From: Streptomyces sp. RerS4
Lineage (GTDB): Bacteria; Actinomycetota; Actinomycetes; Streptomycetales; Streptomycetaceae
Length of the DNA: 64,000 nucleotides
Reading direction: 5' to 3'
NCBI RefSeq assembly: GCF_023515955.1
Contig: NZ_CP097322.1
Span: forward strand, 3,681,501 to 3,745,500
Shown: positions 34,304 to 46,281 of the stretch, piece after piece
Position numbering within the stretch: the stretch's first letter is position 1
Layout of the letters: every line of letters starts with the position of its first letter
The notes under the pieces: generated by a model
The model's input: the letters and a program-made list of their open reading frames with translations, nothing else
Told to the model about the DNA's origin: nothing
The model's database searches: none
Position numbers and translations under genes: made by a program

Positions 34304-35668
34304 TCAGCGCTTGCGCCGCCGGCCTCGGCCTCGGCCGCCGCGTGCCGGAGCCGGGGCCGATGTGGACGCGGCCGCTCCCGGCCGATCGGCGGACACCACC
34401 AGGGCGGCCAGCGCCGTGGTCACGGGGACCGAGGCGACGAGTCCGATCGAGCCCACGAGGGTCCGTACGATCTCCTCCGCGACCAACTCGCTGTTGGCCA
34501 CCGAGCCCATGCTGCTGTTCGCGATGGAGAACAGCAGCAGCAGCGGCAGCGCGGCGCCGGCGTAGGCCAGCACCAGGGTGTTGACCACGGACGCGATGTG
34601 GTCGCGGCCGATCCGGATGGCCGCCCGGTACAGGCCGCGCGGCCCCATCGAGGGGTCGGCCTGGTGTAGTTCCCAGACGGCCGAGGTCTGGGTGACGGTC
34701 ACGTCGTCCAGCACGCCGAGCGATCCGATGATCACGCCTGCGAGCAGCAAACCGCTCATGTCGATGTGCGGGTAGAGCCCGTGGATCAACCCGGTGTTGT
34801 CGTCCGTGTTGCCGCTGAGGAACGCCCAGTCGATGAACAGCGATCCCAGCAGACCGATCAGCAGCAGCGACACCAGGGTGCCGAGGACGGCCACCGAGGT
34901 CCGGGCCGTCAGGCCGTGGCACATGTAGAGGGCGATCAACATGATCGCGCTGGCCCCGATCACCGCCACCAACAGGGGATTCGAGCCCTGGAGGATCGCC
35001 GGCAGGATGAACAGGGTCAGGATCCCGAAGCTGACCACGAGCGCGATCAGGGCGAACAGCCCGCGCATCCGGCCCACCACGACGACCGCGACGGCGAAGA
35101 TGCCGGCCAGCAGGGCCATCGGGAACTTCCGGTTCAGGTCGATCACGGAGTACTGGAGGTCACGGGGCGCGTCCGGCGCGTAGGCGACGACGACCTCCTG
35201 ACCGTTCGCCAACTGCCGCGGGGCGCCCGGCTGGACGATCTCGAAGAAGGCGCGGCCCTTGTCCGGTCCGGTTCCGACCTCGACGGTCGCCTTCTTGCAC
35301 TCGCCGGTCTGCGCGGCCGTCGCCTCGCGCCCCTCGGGGGTGGACGTGTCACCGGTGGCGGGCACCTGGGAGGCGTTGACGGATTTGCAGTCGACGTTCA
35401 CCAGAGCGATGACCTTGCCCTGCTGGGTCTGGCGGTCGAAGCCCACGCCGGTGCGCTCGTGCTCCGGCGCGCCACCTGGCCAGAGCACGGCCATGCCGAC
35501 GAAGACGGCGGTCGCGAAGGGGATCAGCACGGCGGCGATGACCTTGCGCAGGTGCTTGGAGACCGGCGCGGCCGGTCCGTGGCCGTGGCTGTGCCCATGG
35601 CCATGGGCATGGCCGGAGTGGCCCGGCTGTTCTGTGGGCTCATGAGGGGGCTGCGGCAGGGACGTCAC
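34304..35668 (-). CDS. YibE/F family membrane protein with His-rich N-terminus
   Basis: A 454-residue polytopic protein of the YibE/F family. After a His/Gly-rich cytosolic start (GHAHGHGHSHGHG, about residues 21-33) comes one helix and an extracytoplasmic domain of ~130 residues containing two cysteines (VNVDCKSVN, TGECKKATV). About seven further helices follow, including MLIALYMCHGLTARTSVAVL, IIGSLGVLDDVTVTQTSAVW and AYAGAALPLLLLFS. The tail is Arg/Gly-rich. Function is unproven. GTG 35668 is my choice; GTG 35701 is also open and neither has a clear ribosome site. It diverges from thiC. Confidence 0.82.
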   Translation of the reverse strand: MTSLPQPPHEPTEQPGHSGHAHGHGHSHGHGPAAPVSKHLRKVIAAVLIPFATAVFVGMAVLWPGGAPEHERTGVGFDRQTQQGKVIALVNVDCKSVNASQVPATGDTSTPEGREATAAQTGECKKATVEVGTGPDKGRAFFEIVQPGAPRQLANGQEVVVAYAPDAPRDLQYSVIDLNRKFPMALLAGIFAVAVVVVGRMRGLFALIALVVSFGILTLFILPAILQGSNPLLVAVIGASAIMLIALYMCHGLTARTSVAVLGTLVSLLLIGLLGSLFIDWAFLSGNTDDNTGLIHGLYPHIDMSGLLLAGVIIGSLGVLDDVTVTQTSAVWELHQADPSMGPRGLYRAAIRIGRDHIASVVNTLVLAYAGAALPLLLLFSIANSSMGSVANSELVAEEIVRTLVGSIGLVASVPVTTALAALVVSADRPGAAASTSAPAPARGGRGRGRRRKR

Positions 35669-35751
35669 TGACCGATCATCGCAAGAGATGAGGGGGCCCA
35701 CTGTTCAGCACGCCACAGATGACGCTAGCGTGGGGGCACCTTTGCACAACG

Positions 35752-37667
<1,916 letters not shown>

Positions 37668-37687
37668 CCCGCACGGCCGGACGAGCA

Positions 37688-37731
37688 CGGGCGGGCCCGC
37701 GACACCGAGGGGGGAGTCGCGGGCCCGCCCG
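37688..37731 (+). terminator. Strong terminator after thiC
   Basis: A 16-bp perfect stem (37688-37703 with 37716-37731), 12-base loop, then TTTT; 20 bp after the thiC stop. Confidence 0.9.
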
Positions 37732-37786
37732 TTTTCCACGTTGCTCTGGGCCGGCACGTCGACGCCCTATCAGACGGACCTCGTCA

Positions 37787-38918
<1,132 letters not shown>

Positions 38919-38964
38919 CCACGGCGGGGCCCGACAACACCAGGACAACCGAATAGCACCTGAC

Positions 38965-39015
38965 GCGGCCCCGGGCCGCCTGCGGACATCCGTCCGGCGG
39001 GCGGTCCGGGGCCGC
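38965..39015 (+). terminator. Terminator after collagen-like gene 1
   Basis: A 10-bp GC stem (GCGGCCCCGG with CCGGGGCCGC) extended by a further six near-complementary pairs, enclosing a small CGGA/TCCG hairpin; 46 bp after the stop codon. Confidence 0.6.
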
Positions 39016-39057
39016 CGCCGTTCCTGCTCGGGATCGCGAGGACGCCGACGCCGGCCC

Positions 39058-39088
39058 TTGACCTGGAGCGCGCTCCAGCTCCTAGAGT
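39058..39088 (+). promoter_or_regulatory. MerR-type promoter of the aldo/keto reductase gene
   Basis: TTGACC (39058-39063) and TAGAGT (39083-39088) are separated by 19 bp, and the perfect palindrome CTGGAGCGCGCTCCAG (39063-39078) lies between them. Overlong 19-bp spacers spanning a palindrome are the signature of MerR-family activated promoters. The start codon is only 8 bp past the -10 box, so the mRNA is probably leaderless. Confidence 0.75.
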
Positions 39089-39096
39089 GCGGCCGC

Positions 39097-40155
39097 ATGA
39101 CCACCATGCGATATCGAAACCTGGGCGGGACCGGCATCGAGGTGAGCGCGCACTGCCTCGGCACGATGATGTTCGGGGCCGTGGGCAACCCGGATCACGA
39201 GGAGTGCGCACGGATCATCCATGCCGCGCTGGACCGTGGCATCAACTTCGTGGACACCGCGGACATGTACTCCGCCGGGGAGTCGGAGGTGATCGTCGGC
39301 AAGGCGCTCAAGGGGCGGCGCGACGACGTCGTACTCGCCACCAAGGTCCATTTCCAGATGGGTGAGGGCCGCAACCGCAGCGGCAACTCGCGGCGCTGGA
39401 TCGTCCGGGCGGTGGAGGACAGCCTGCGGCGTCTGGACACCGACTGGATCGACCTCTACCAGGTGCACCGCCCGGATCACACGACCGATGTGGAAGAGAC
39501 CCTGGCGGTCCTCGGCGACCTCGTCAGGGAAGGAAAGATCCGCTCCTTCGGATGCTCCACCTTCCCGGCCGAGGAACTGGTGGAGGCCCACCATGTCGCC
39601 GAGCGCCGGGCGCTCCCGCGCTTCCGGACCGAGCAGCCGCCGTACTCGATCCTGGCGCGCGGCATCGAGGCCAACGTGCTGCCGGTGGCCCGCCGGTACG
39701 GGATGGGCGTGCTGACCTGGAGTCCGCTCGCCTCCGGGTTCCTGAGCGGCAAGTACCGGCTCGGCGGACCCGTGGACCTGACCTCGGGGCGCGCCGCGCT
39801 CACCCCGGCCCGTTTCGACCCGGCGATCCCCGGCAACGTCGCCAAGCTGGAGGCCGTGGAACAGCTCGTCGCGCTCAGCGAAGAGATCGGCTGCACGTTG
39901 CCGGAGTTGGCCGTCGCCTTCCCCGTCGCGCACCCGGCCGTCACCTCGGTGATCATCGGCCCTCGGACCATGGAACAGATGGAATCCCTGGTCAAGGGAG
40001 CCGGTCTGGTCCTCGACGACGCGACGCTCGACCGGATCGACGAGATTGTGGCCCCGGGGGTGAACCTCTACCACCCCGACGGGGTCTGGCGCCCGCCGGC
40101 CCTGACGGATGCCGCCCAGCGGCGGCGGGCACTGAACGACCGGGCCGCCGGCTAG
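39097..40155 (+). CDS. Aldo/keto reductase
   Basis: A 352-residue NADP-dependent (beta/alpha)8-barrel oxidoreductase. The catalytic tetrad is visible: Asp and Tyr in DTADMYSAGESE, Lys in LATKVHF, His in YQVHRPDH. Cofactor-binding C-terminal motifs (SVIIGPRTMEQMES) are present. The subfamily resembles potassium-channel-beta/YajO-type reductases, which reduce aldehydes; the natural substrate is unknown. It is probably expressed as a leaderless mRNA from a MerR-type promoter. Its TAG stop shares CTAG with the stop of the convergent glycosyltransferase gene (4-bp overlap). Confidence 0.88.
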   Translation: MTTMRYRNLGGTGIEVSAHCLGTMMFGAVGNPDHEECARIIHAALDRGINFVDTADMYSAGESEVIVGKALKGRRDDVVLATKVHFQMGEGRNRSGNSRRWIVRAVEDSLRRLDTDWIDLYQVHRPDHTTDVEETLAVLGDLVREGKIRSFGCSTFPAEELVEAHHVAERRALPRFRTEQPPYSILARGIEANVLPVARRYGMGVLTWSPLASGFLSGKYRLGGPVDLTSGRAALTPARFDPAIPGNVAKLEAVEQLVALSEEIGCTLPELAVAFPVAHPAVTSVIIGPRTMEQMESLVKGAGLVLDDATLDRIDEIVAPGVNLYHPDGVWRPPALTDAAQRRRALNDRAAG

Positions 40156-41306
40156 ACCTGCGCGGCTCGTGCTGTTTCACGTGAAACATCGGTCGATGTT
40201 TCACGTGAAACAGGGACGGACGGGGAAAGCGCGGCCACGGCGAAGCCGCGGTTGGTCACGGTCTGGCGGCGGTACTCCTCGGGCAGATCGGGCATCGCCA
40301 GCAGTCGGTCGCACGCCGCGAGGGACGCGGCCGGGTCCCCGACCCAGTACGAGTTGATCGAGTGCTCGAAGAGCAGCCCCCAGCGGTACACCCACGGCTG
40401 GACGAAGAGCAGGTCGTCCGGGGCCGGCCGGTCGAGGACGGTCGACGTGATGGCGTGGGCCGAGTGGTATCGCCCCAGCCCCCTGAGGTGGGCGGCCCAT
40501 TCATAGCAGGCCTCCAGGCGGGAGGGGCGGAAGTCCCAGGCCCGTGACAGGGCCTCCATCGCCGCCGGCGAGTTCCCGGACCTGCTGTGCAGGACGCCGA
40601 CCTGGAGGAGCGAGTAGTACACCTCCTCGGCCCAGCCGCCCATGCTCGCGCACCGCTCGTAGAACTTGATCGCGGCCGCCGTGTCACCCATGTCCCGCAT
40701 GGTCTGGGCGAGGTAGAAGACCGTCCGGGTGTTGGACGGATCCCTTTGCAGCTCCTCGCCGAGCAGGCGGGCGTCGCGCTCGAACTTGTCGTGACGGGAA
40801 CCGCCGTCGGCGTGGTCCTCGATGAACAGCGCGTCGAGGTTCTCCTGGATCCCGGGGCGCTGGTCGTTCTCGTCGGGGCGGTCGCAGGTCAGGTACTCGT
40901 GGGTGACGCCCTCGTACCGCCAGGGGAGGTCACCGCGGACCAGCCGCTTGATGCGGTACTCGGTGCTCCCCTCGTGGCGGAGCATGTACGAGTCCGCGGT
41001 GAGCGGGGGCAGCGGCCCGGTGCGACGCAGGACGAGGTCCGCGTCGAGCAGGAGAAGGTAGTCCGCCTTGCCGCGGGCGTGGGCGATGTTCAGGCTCCGG
41101 TTGTGGCCGAAGTTCTTCCAGGGCTCCTCGTACAGCTCACCGGGGATGTCGCTCAGGGCAGCGCGGATCAGGTCCTGGGTGCCGTCCGTGGATCCCGTGT
41201 CGGAGATGACCCAGGTGTCGATGAGATCCCGTACGGAGTCCAGGCAGCGCTCGATGACGGCGGCCTCGTTCTTGACGATCATGCAGAGGCAAATGGTCGG
41301 CTTCAC
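40152..41306 (-). CDS. Family 2 glycosyltransferase with C-terminal TPR-like domain
   Basis: A 384-residue soluble protein. Residues 1-~200 form a GT2 (GT-A) domain: ICLCMIVKNEAAVIERCLDS, WVISDTGSTDGTQDLI, the metal-binding D-A-D in YLLLLDADLVL, and WRYEGVTHEYLTC. Residues ~215-360 are helical repeats of TPR type (NTRTVFYLAQTMRDMGDTAA, AAIKFYERCASMGGWAEEVYY). This layout is known in protein glycosyltransferases such as SunS-like enzymes. It lies between two collagen-like genes, so they are likely acceptors (inference). GTG 41306 fits the family start. The last ~20 codons run through two parS sites, read as VSRET twice. Confidence 0.85.
   Translation of the reverse strand: MKPTICLCMIVKNEAAVIERCLDSVRDLIDTWVISDTGSTDGTQDLIRAALSDIPGELYEEPWKNFGHNRSLNIAHARGKADYLLLLDADLVLRRTGPLPPLTADSYMLRHEGSTEYRIKRLVRGDLPWRYEGVTHEYLTCDRPDENDQRPGIQENLDALFIEDHADGGSRHDKFERDARLLGEELQRDPSNTRTVFYLAQTMRDMGDTAAAIKFYERCASMGGWAEEVYYSLLQVGVLHSRSGNSPAAMEALSRAWDFRPSRLEACYEWAAHLRGLGRYHSAHAITSTVLDRPAPDDLLFVQPWVYRWGLLFEHSINSYWVGDPAASLAACDRLLAMPDLPEEYRRQTVTNRGFAVAALSPSVPVSRETSTDVSRETARAAQV
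40174..40187. other. parS site inside the glycosyltransferase 3' end
   Basis: Perfect GTTTCACGTGAAAC within the coding sequence of the minus-strand GT2 gene (its codons give VSRET). Confidence 0.95.
40198..40211. other. parS site inside the glycosyltransferase 3' end
   Basis: Perfect GTTTCACGTGAAAC, 24 bp from the previous site, also in the GT2 coding sequence. Confidence 0.95.
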
Positions 41307-41546
41307 GCCCCATGACCCTAGGACGGGGCCGTAGTCGGGGGTGGGCGGCTCGCCGGGGTGAGGCCCCGGGTGGCCCTGTCGGAAGCGTCCAAGTGGCCGC
41401 GTGGACTGCGCCATTTCGATGACAGTGGGGCGAGCCGTGGCGGCGTGCGCGGTGCCGGGTCTTCAGGATGACGCGCGGAGTCCGGTCCGATTTCCGGACT
41501 TCGAGTTCACCGAAGCATCCAATCTGGTGTGCGCGAGGAGCGGTAG

Positions 41547-42332
41547 ATGAGTTCAGAGGACAGGTCCCGTACATTCCTGGGTCCGCTGCCCCGTCGGGCG
41601 AGCTGGCTGGCGGGCGGCACCCTTGCCTCCATGGCACTGGTGCTGGCGGGGATCGCGGCTCCGGCCGCGTCGGCCGGAACGCAGACCACGGGCATGTCGA
41701 CCGTCCGGCCCGCCGGTGGCGGGGACGACGAGTGTTGGTCGAGAGACGACGACGACAAGGCCAAGGCCAACAAGGCGAACCCGCGCAAGGACCACTGCAA
41801 GGTCGGTCCGACGGGCCCGCGGGGCCCGCGCGGTCACGAGGGACCCACGGGTCCGACGGGTCCGACAGGCCCCACCGGTCCCACCGGCCCGCAGGGCATC
41901 CCGGGAACGGCCCCCTGTGTGGACATCGACTCCATTCGGGACAACAACGACCGCGAGTTCAAGGCGGTGCTCCCCGGCGACGGCAACGCGTACGCGGGCA
42001 TCCGCGAGCTCGGGGTCGTCGACGGACAGCCGGTCGTGGGCACCTGGACCTGGTACGACCTCACCACCAACCCCATGGGCCGCTACCCGGCCGACGCCTG
42101 CGCGATCTCCATCGGTCACCAGGCCAACCGGCTCGTGATCGAGGTGGTGACGACGGGAGGGGTGATCTGGGAGACCTTCTGCAACGTCAACCCGGGCCCC
42201 AACACGCTCACGTGCAACGGTCTGTGGAACCCGGCTGTACCCCAGCCCGACGCGAATGACCCCGACCTCCGCCGAGCCGCTCCGCCGGCCCGACCGATGG
42301 ACCCCAGCCACCTGCCGAAGGGACTGAAGTAG
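41547..42332 (+). CDS. Secreted collagen-like protein (copy 2)
   Basis: A 261-residue secreted paralogue of the protein at 37947. Signal peptide 1-43 ([20 protein letters not shown]), then GGDDECW (residues 58-64), a Lys/Asp-rich spacer and C84. Twelve uninterrupted Gly-X-Y triplets follow (87-122: [15 protein letters not shown] types). A C-terminal ~138-residue domain has four cysteines (124, 185, 212, 223) and ends [11 protein letters not shown]. The C-domain aligns with copy 1 (ACxxSxxxQA, GxxWETxC, NPGxxxTLTC). GAGGAG precedes the start. It diverges from the glycosyltransferase gene across a 240-bp gap where I see no clear operator. Confidence 0.88.
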   Translation: MSSEDRSRTFLGPLPRRASWLAGGTLASMALVLAGIAAPAASAGTQTTGMSTVRPAGGGDDECWSRDDDDKAKANKANPRKDHCKVGPTGPRGPRGHEGPTGPTGPTGPTGPTGPQGIPGTAPCVDIDSIRDNNDREFKAVLPGDGNAYAGIRELGVVDGQPVVGTWTWYDLTTNPMGRYPADACAISIGHQANRLVIEVVTTGGVIWETFCNVNPGPNTLTCNGLWNPAVPQPDANDPDLRRAAPPARPMDPSHLPKGLK

Positions 42333-42351
42333 GAACGCGAAGCCGGGCGGT

Positions 42352-43164
42352 CTACTCCGGCTCGGCCTTCGGCCCGCCGAAGTCCGGGCTCGTGAAGTCC
42401 TGGGACGTGTAGCCGGGTCGGGGTCCCTGTGAAGCGGGGCCCGGACCGGTGGAGTCGGGCCGGGTGTATCCCAGATCGGGGATGCGCCCGGCCCCTGGCG
42501 TACGGGGGACCGGATAGCCCGACCCCGCCGTCGGATCGGCCAGGGCGTCGCGCAGGAACGGCATGATCCCCCGCTCCAGCAGCGCGTTGCGCCAAGCCTC
42601 CCGGGCGCGGGAGAGCTCGTCCGGCACCGGTACCGCCTCCTCGGCCGCCACCTCGGTGGAGCTGTTGCGCACGGCGGCGGTCAGCAACCCGATCACCGCG
42701 AACAGCAGGGCGGCCACCGTAAGCCCGCCGAACAGCCAACCCGCCGTCAGCATTGTCCGCGCGAAGGCGGGCTCCGGCTCGATCAATTTCAGGCTGTAAC
42801 CCACCAACAGGAAGATCAGCATCGCGGTGCCGGCCAGAACCGGGGCGAGAACCGCGACCACGGCGAAGGCCCCGGCGCCGCCACCCTCGCCCTGCCCGGC
42901 GTCGTCGTCGACCGCGCCGCTCGGGGTGGAGAGGGCTTCGTCGCGCAGTTCCTCGCGGACCTTCACGAAGTGGTCGTACTCCGCCGCCGCGGCGGCGGCC
43001 AGGAGCGCGCGGGCGCTCAGGGCCATCGTGCGCAACTGTTCGGCGTTGAGTCTCTCGCCCAGAGTGGCGAGCTCGGGCCGTTCGTCCGCCGTGCGCAGCG
43101 CCTCGTCGAGGAGCCGATCGAACTCGGGTCGGTCTTCGGTGAGCAGGTGCGGAGCGCTGGTCAT
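42352..43164 (-). CDS. Membrane protein of unknown function
   Basis: A 270-residue protein. A helical, acidic N-terminus (TEDRPEFDRLLDEALRTADE, SARALLAAAAAAEYDHFVKVREEL) precedes two membrane helices (VVAVLAPVLAGTAMLIFLLVGY and LFGGLTVAALLFAVIGLLTA). A cytosolic segment and a Pro/Gly/Ser-rich disordered tail follow. No functional family is recognised. ATG 43164 is preceded by GGGGG six bases upstream; an ATG two codons earlier is too close to it. Convergent with collagen-like gene 2, 19 bp apart. Confidence 0.75.
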   Translation of the reverse strand: MTSAPHLLTEDRPEFDRLLDEALRTADERPELATLGERLNAEQLRTMALSARALLAAAAAAEYDHFVKVREELRDEALSTPSGAVDDDAGQGEGGGAGAFAVVAVLAPVLAGTAMLIFLLVGYSLKLIEPEPAFARTMLTAGWLFGGLTVAALLFAVIGLLTAAVRNSSTEVAAEEAVPVPDELSRAREAWRNALLERGIMPFLRDALADPTAGSGYPVPRTPGAGRIPDLGYTRPDSTGPGPASQGPRPGYTSQDFTSPDFGGPKAEPE

Positions 43165-43318
43165 GTGCATCCCCCGATGCTCCGTACAAGCCGGTATGCC
43201 CGCGTAGACCCGGGCGCCGGCCCAAACGGAGGAGAGCCTGCTACGGATAGAGCGATGGTAGAGCGCCCCGGCCACGACGTGACAGGGACTTCCGGGAAAT
43301 ACCCCGCTCAGGCAACGC

Positions 43319-44575
43319 TCAGTCGCGCAGCGGCAGTTGCACGACCAGCAATTTGCCCGCCATCGTCACGCCGCCGTCCATCGCGATGGCCAGGCCGTCC
43401 GCGTAGACGTGCGGGCCGTCGACGGCCTCCGGACCGCGGGCCTCCTCGCCGTCCTCGGCGCCCACCTCGCCCAGCAGGTACGGGATCGGGCTGTGACCGT
43501 GGACGACGCGCCCACCGCCGTAGGTGTCGAGCAGCTCCCGCACGGCCTGCGGGCCCGTCTCCTCGTCCCGGAAGGCGAACCGCTTGGTGAACTTGCGGAA
43601 CAGGTCCCAGGTGATGTCGGCGTCGTTGCGGTTGAGGAGTTCGTGGATGGTGTCGTTGACGTCCTCGATGGAGTCGCCGTAGTCCAGGTAGGCGGTGGTG
43701 TCGGAGTGCAGGAGCAGGTGCCCGTCCTCCAGCGTGGCCGCGTCGAGGCGGGACATCCACTGGAGGTGTACGTCCTCCAGGCGCTCCATGTCGGTGCGCT
43801 GTCCGCCGTTGAGGAGCCAGGCGGCCTGGAAGGTGGCGGTGCCGGCGCCGGAGTGGACGGGGGTGTCGCCGAAGCGCTTGGCGCCGATGAGGAGCAGCTC
43901 GTGGTTGCCCATGAGCGCCTTGCAGTAGCCGCCGGCGGCGGCGGCTTCGGCGGACAGGCGCATCACGAGGTCGATGACGCCGATGCCGTCGGGGCCGCGG
44001 TCGGTGAAGTCGCCGAGGAACCAGAGCCGGGCGTTGCCGGCGGACCAGTGGCCGTCGGCGTCGATGAGGTGCTGCGCCCGGAGCTCGGTGACGAGCTCGT
44101 CGAGGTAGCCGTGGACGTCCCCGACGACGTACAGCGGTCCGGGACCCGGGCCGGCGGCGTCCTGCGGGACGTACTGGACCTGGACGGTGTCGCCGGGGCC
44201 GCCGACCGGTGCGCCGCGGCCGATGACGGGCAGGTCGCGCTGCGTGGGCGTGTAGCCGTCGTCGACGGGGTCGCCCGCGCTGTCGTCCGCGTGGGCGGAG
44301 GTAGTGCGCTGGCGGGGGACGGCCTCCGGGTAGACGACCCGGACGGTGGGGGCGGCGGAGGCCGCGACTCCGTAGCCCGTCGGCTCGGGGGTGTACGGGG
44401 GCCGCGGGGGCGCCGGCACGTGCTCGTCGTAGTAGACGGGGTACTCGCCGTGGGCGGACGTGTCGCCGGGGTGTTCGCCGGACGTGGCGTACGGCGCGGG
44501 TTCGTTGACCGGCACCCGGAAGTCCCGCAGCGTGTCCGTCCGCATCGCGGGTCCCTGACCGGCCCCCTGAGTCAT
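43319..44575 (-). CDS. PPP-type metallophosphoesterase with disordered N-terminus
   Basis: A 418-residue protein. The first ~150 residues are Pro/Tyr/Asp-rich and probably unstructured. The rest is a calcineurin-like phosphoesterase with the PPP signature GDVHGYLDEL, GDFTDRGPDG, GNHELLL and VHGHSPIPY, giving a two-metal active site as in Ser/Thr protein phosphatases and diadenosine tetraphosphatase. Start ATG 44575 has GGAGGGG upstream. Cytosolic; substrate unknown. It lies downstream of the LacI-family gene on the same strand, separated by a terminator. Confidence 0.86.
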   Translation of the reverse strand: MTQGAGQGPAMRTDTLRDFRVPVNEPAPYATSGEHPGDTSAHGEYPVYYDEHVPAPPRPPYTPEPTGYGVAASAAPTVRVVYPEAVPRQRTTSAHADDSAGDPVDDGYTPTQRDLPVIGRGAPVGGPGDTVQVQYVPQDAAGPGPGPLYVVGDVHGYLDELVTELRAQHLIDADGHWSAGNARLWFLGDFTDRGPDGIGVIDLVMRLSAEAAAAGGYCKALMGNHELLLIGAKRFGDTPVHSGAGTATFQAAWLLNGGQRTDMERLEDVHLQWMSRLDAATLEDGHLLLHSDTTAYLDYGDSIEDVNDTIHELLNRNDADITWDLFRKFTKRFAFRDEETGPQAVRELLDTYGGGRVVHGHSPIPYLLGEVGAEDGEEARGPEAVDGPHVYADGLAIAMDGGVTMAGKLLVVQLPLRD

Positions 44576-44765
44576 CGACCCCTCCACCACCGTCGCGCTG
44601 CCGTACACCTGCGGACCCTCCTCACCTCCGGGGTGGAGGGTCCGTGATGTCGTGCGCCCATCATAGGAATGCGGCTCGCGCTCTGTGACGCACCAGGGGT
44701 GGTGAATCCTGGCCGGAGCCGTCCCTTCCTGCCGTTTTCGCCCGATATTGGTGTTGCTGATTCTT

Positions 44766-44788
44766 CGGCGGGGCCGTCGGCCCCGCCG
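44766..44788 (-). terminator. Terminator after the LacI-family gene
   Basis: A 10-bp stem (CGGCGGGGCC/GGCCCCGCCG) with a three-base loop, 18 bp beyond the stop at 44806. The rest of the 230-bp gap to the phosphoesterase shows no other feature I can name. Confidence 0.65.
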
Positions 44789-44805
44789 GTGCGGCGGGTC
44801 GCGCG

Positions 44806-45921
44806 TCAGTCCTGGGCCGGCGAGCGGGGCGGGCTGATGGTCGTCCGGGGGGTCCGGCGCTGGGAGGAGGTACGGATGATCAGCTCGGTCGGGACGACCT
44901 GTTCGACGGGGCGACCGGTGTCGACGCCCTCGATCGCGTCGATCAGCAACTGCACGACGGCGGTGCCGATCCGGCGCGGCTTGAGGGACAGCGTGGTGAT
45001 GGGCGGTTCGGTGTTGGCGTACACGGTCGACTCGCTGCAGCAGACGAGGAGCAGGTCCTCGGGGACCCGCAGGCCGTAGCGGCGCGCCGCGGCCAGGAGG
45101 TCGGTGCCGTTGGGGTCGAACAGACCGTAGACGGCGTCGGGTCGGTCGGGTCGGGCGAGGAGGCGGTCGGCCGCGACGGCGCCCGCGCACGGGTCATGGG
45201 CGGGGTAGGACTCGTAGACCGGGTCCTGGCCGACGCGCTCGCACCAGCTGAGGTAGGCCGTCGTGGAGAGCCGGGTGTAGGTGTCGGTGGTGGTGCCGGT
45301 CAGCAGCCCGATACGGCGGGCGCCGGCGGCGGCGAGGTGGTCGAGCAGGCCCAGGACGGCGGCCTCGTGGTCGTTGTCCACCCAGGCGGTCACCGGGAGG
45401 GTGCCGGCCGGACGGCCGTCGGAGACCACGGGCAGGCCTTGGCGGACGAGTTCGCTGACCACCGGGTCGTGGTCGGAGGGGTCGATGACGACGGTGCCGT
45501 CCAGGGCCACGTTGGACCAGACGTCGTGCCGTGAGGTGGCCGGGAGGATGACGAGGGCGTAGCCGCGGGCGAGCGCGGCGGAGGTGGCGGCCCGCGCCAT
45601 TTCGGCGAAGTACGCGAACTCGGTGAAGGTGAAAGGTTCATCCCCGTACGTGGTCACGGTCAGGCCGATGAGGCCGGACTTGCCGGTACGGAGGGTGCGG
45701 GCGGCGGCGGAGGGGCGGTAGCCCAGCCGGTCGGCGACCTCGCGAACATGGCGTCGGGTGGCGTCGGGCAGTCGGCCCTTGCCATTGAGCGCGTCGGAGA
45801 CGGTTGTGATGGAGACGCCCGCCGCGGCGGCCACGTCTCTGATGCCGGCCCGGCCCTGTCGGCCGCCGACCCGCCGGGTGGTCTCGGTCCGGCTCACTTG
45901 GTGCTTCCCTGCTGCTGTCAT
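44806..45921 (-). CDS. LacI family transcriptional regulator
   Basis: A 371-residue LacI/GalR repressor. The helix-turn-helix and hinge are near residues 28-75 (IRDVAAAAGVSITTVSDALN, GRLPDATRRHVREVADRLGY), followed by the periplasmic-binding-like ligand domain (SGLIGLTVTTYGDEPFTFTE ... LLVCCSESTVYANTEPPITT). The ligand is unknown, but the family usually senses sugars or nucleosides. ATG 45921; the frame is open upstream without homology. It diverges from an aminotransferase gene. Confidence 0.9.
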   Translation of the reverse strand: MTAAGKHQVSRTETTRRVGGRQGRAGIRDVAAAAGVSITTVSDALNGKGRLPDATRRHVREVADRLGYRPSAAARTLRTGKSGLIGLTVTTYGDEPFTFTEFAYFAEMARAATSAALARGYALVILPATSRHDVWSNVALDGTVVIDPSDHDPVVSELVRQGLPVVSDGRPAGTLPVTAWVDNDHEAAVLGLLDHLAAAGARRIGLLTGTTTDTYTRLSTTAYLSWCERVGQDPVYESYPAHDPCAGAVAADRLLARPDRPDAVYGLFDPNGTDLLAAARRYGLRVPEDLLLVCCSESTVYANTEPPITTLSLKPRRIGTAVVQLLIDAIEGVDTGRPVEQVVPTELIIRTSSQRRTPRTTISPPRSPAQD

Positions 45922-46281
45922 GGCGAGCCGATAGTAGGGCTCGGTGGGGCGGGCGGTCCGGGTGCATATGCACGCGTTGACAGGCACGATTCTGCTTGGT
46001 TCGCCACCCCCAATGACCTTGGAATCAAAGGGATTTTGTTGCTCAGGGTGACGGTGGAGCTTGTCGGCGGGTACGAGCATGCCAAAACGGGGTTGCAACC
46101 GGCCGGTCTCAACTCACCTGCACGAGGGACGCGCGCCACGGCGCAGGCCACCGGCGCACGCATATATGCGCGCGCTCCCCCTGTGTTCCGGGCGCCCACC
46201 ATTCTCGGATCGGCGGAATCCTCATAAGGTGAGCAGTATTGAGTCGACGGTGGTCGACGGGACGGTCGAGGAGGACCTGCG
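45922..46281. promoter_or_regulatory. Divergent LacI/aminotransferase control region with two palindromes
   Basis: This 360-bp gap holds two 12-bp palindromes with a shared GCATAT core: GTGCATATGCAC (45962-45973), 41 bp before the LacI start, and CGCATATATGCG (46159-46170), 112 bp before the aminotransferase start. Symmetric sites of this kind suit LacI-family dimers, so autoregulation and control of the divergent gene are plausible. No RNA gene is visible. Confidence 0.55.
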
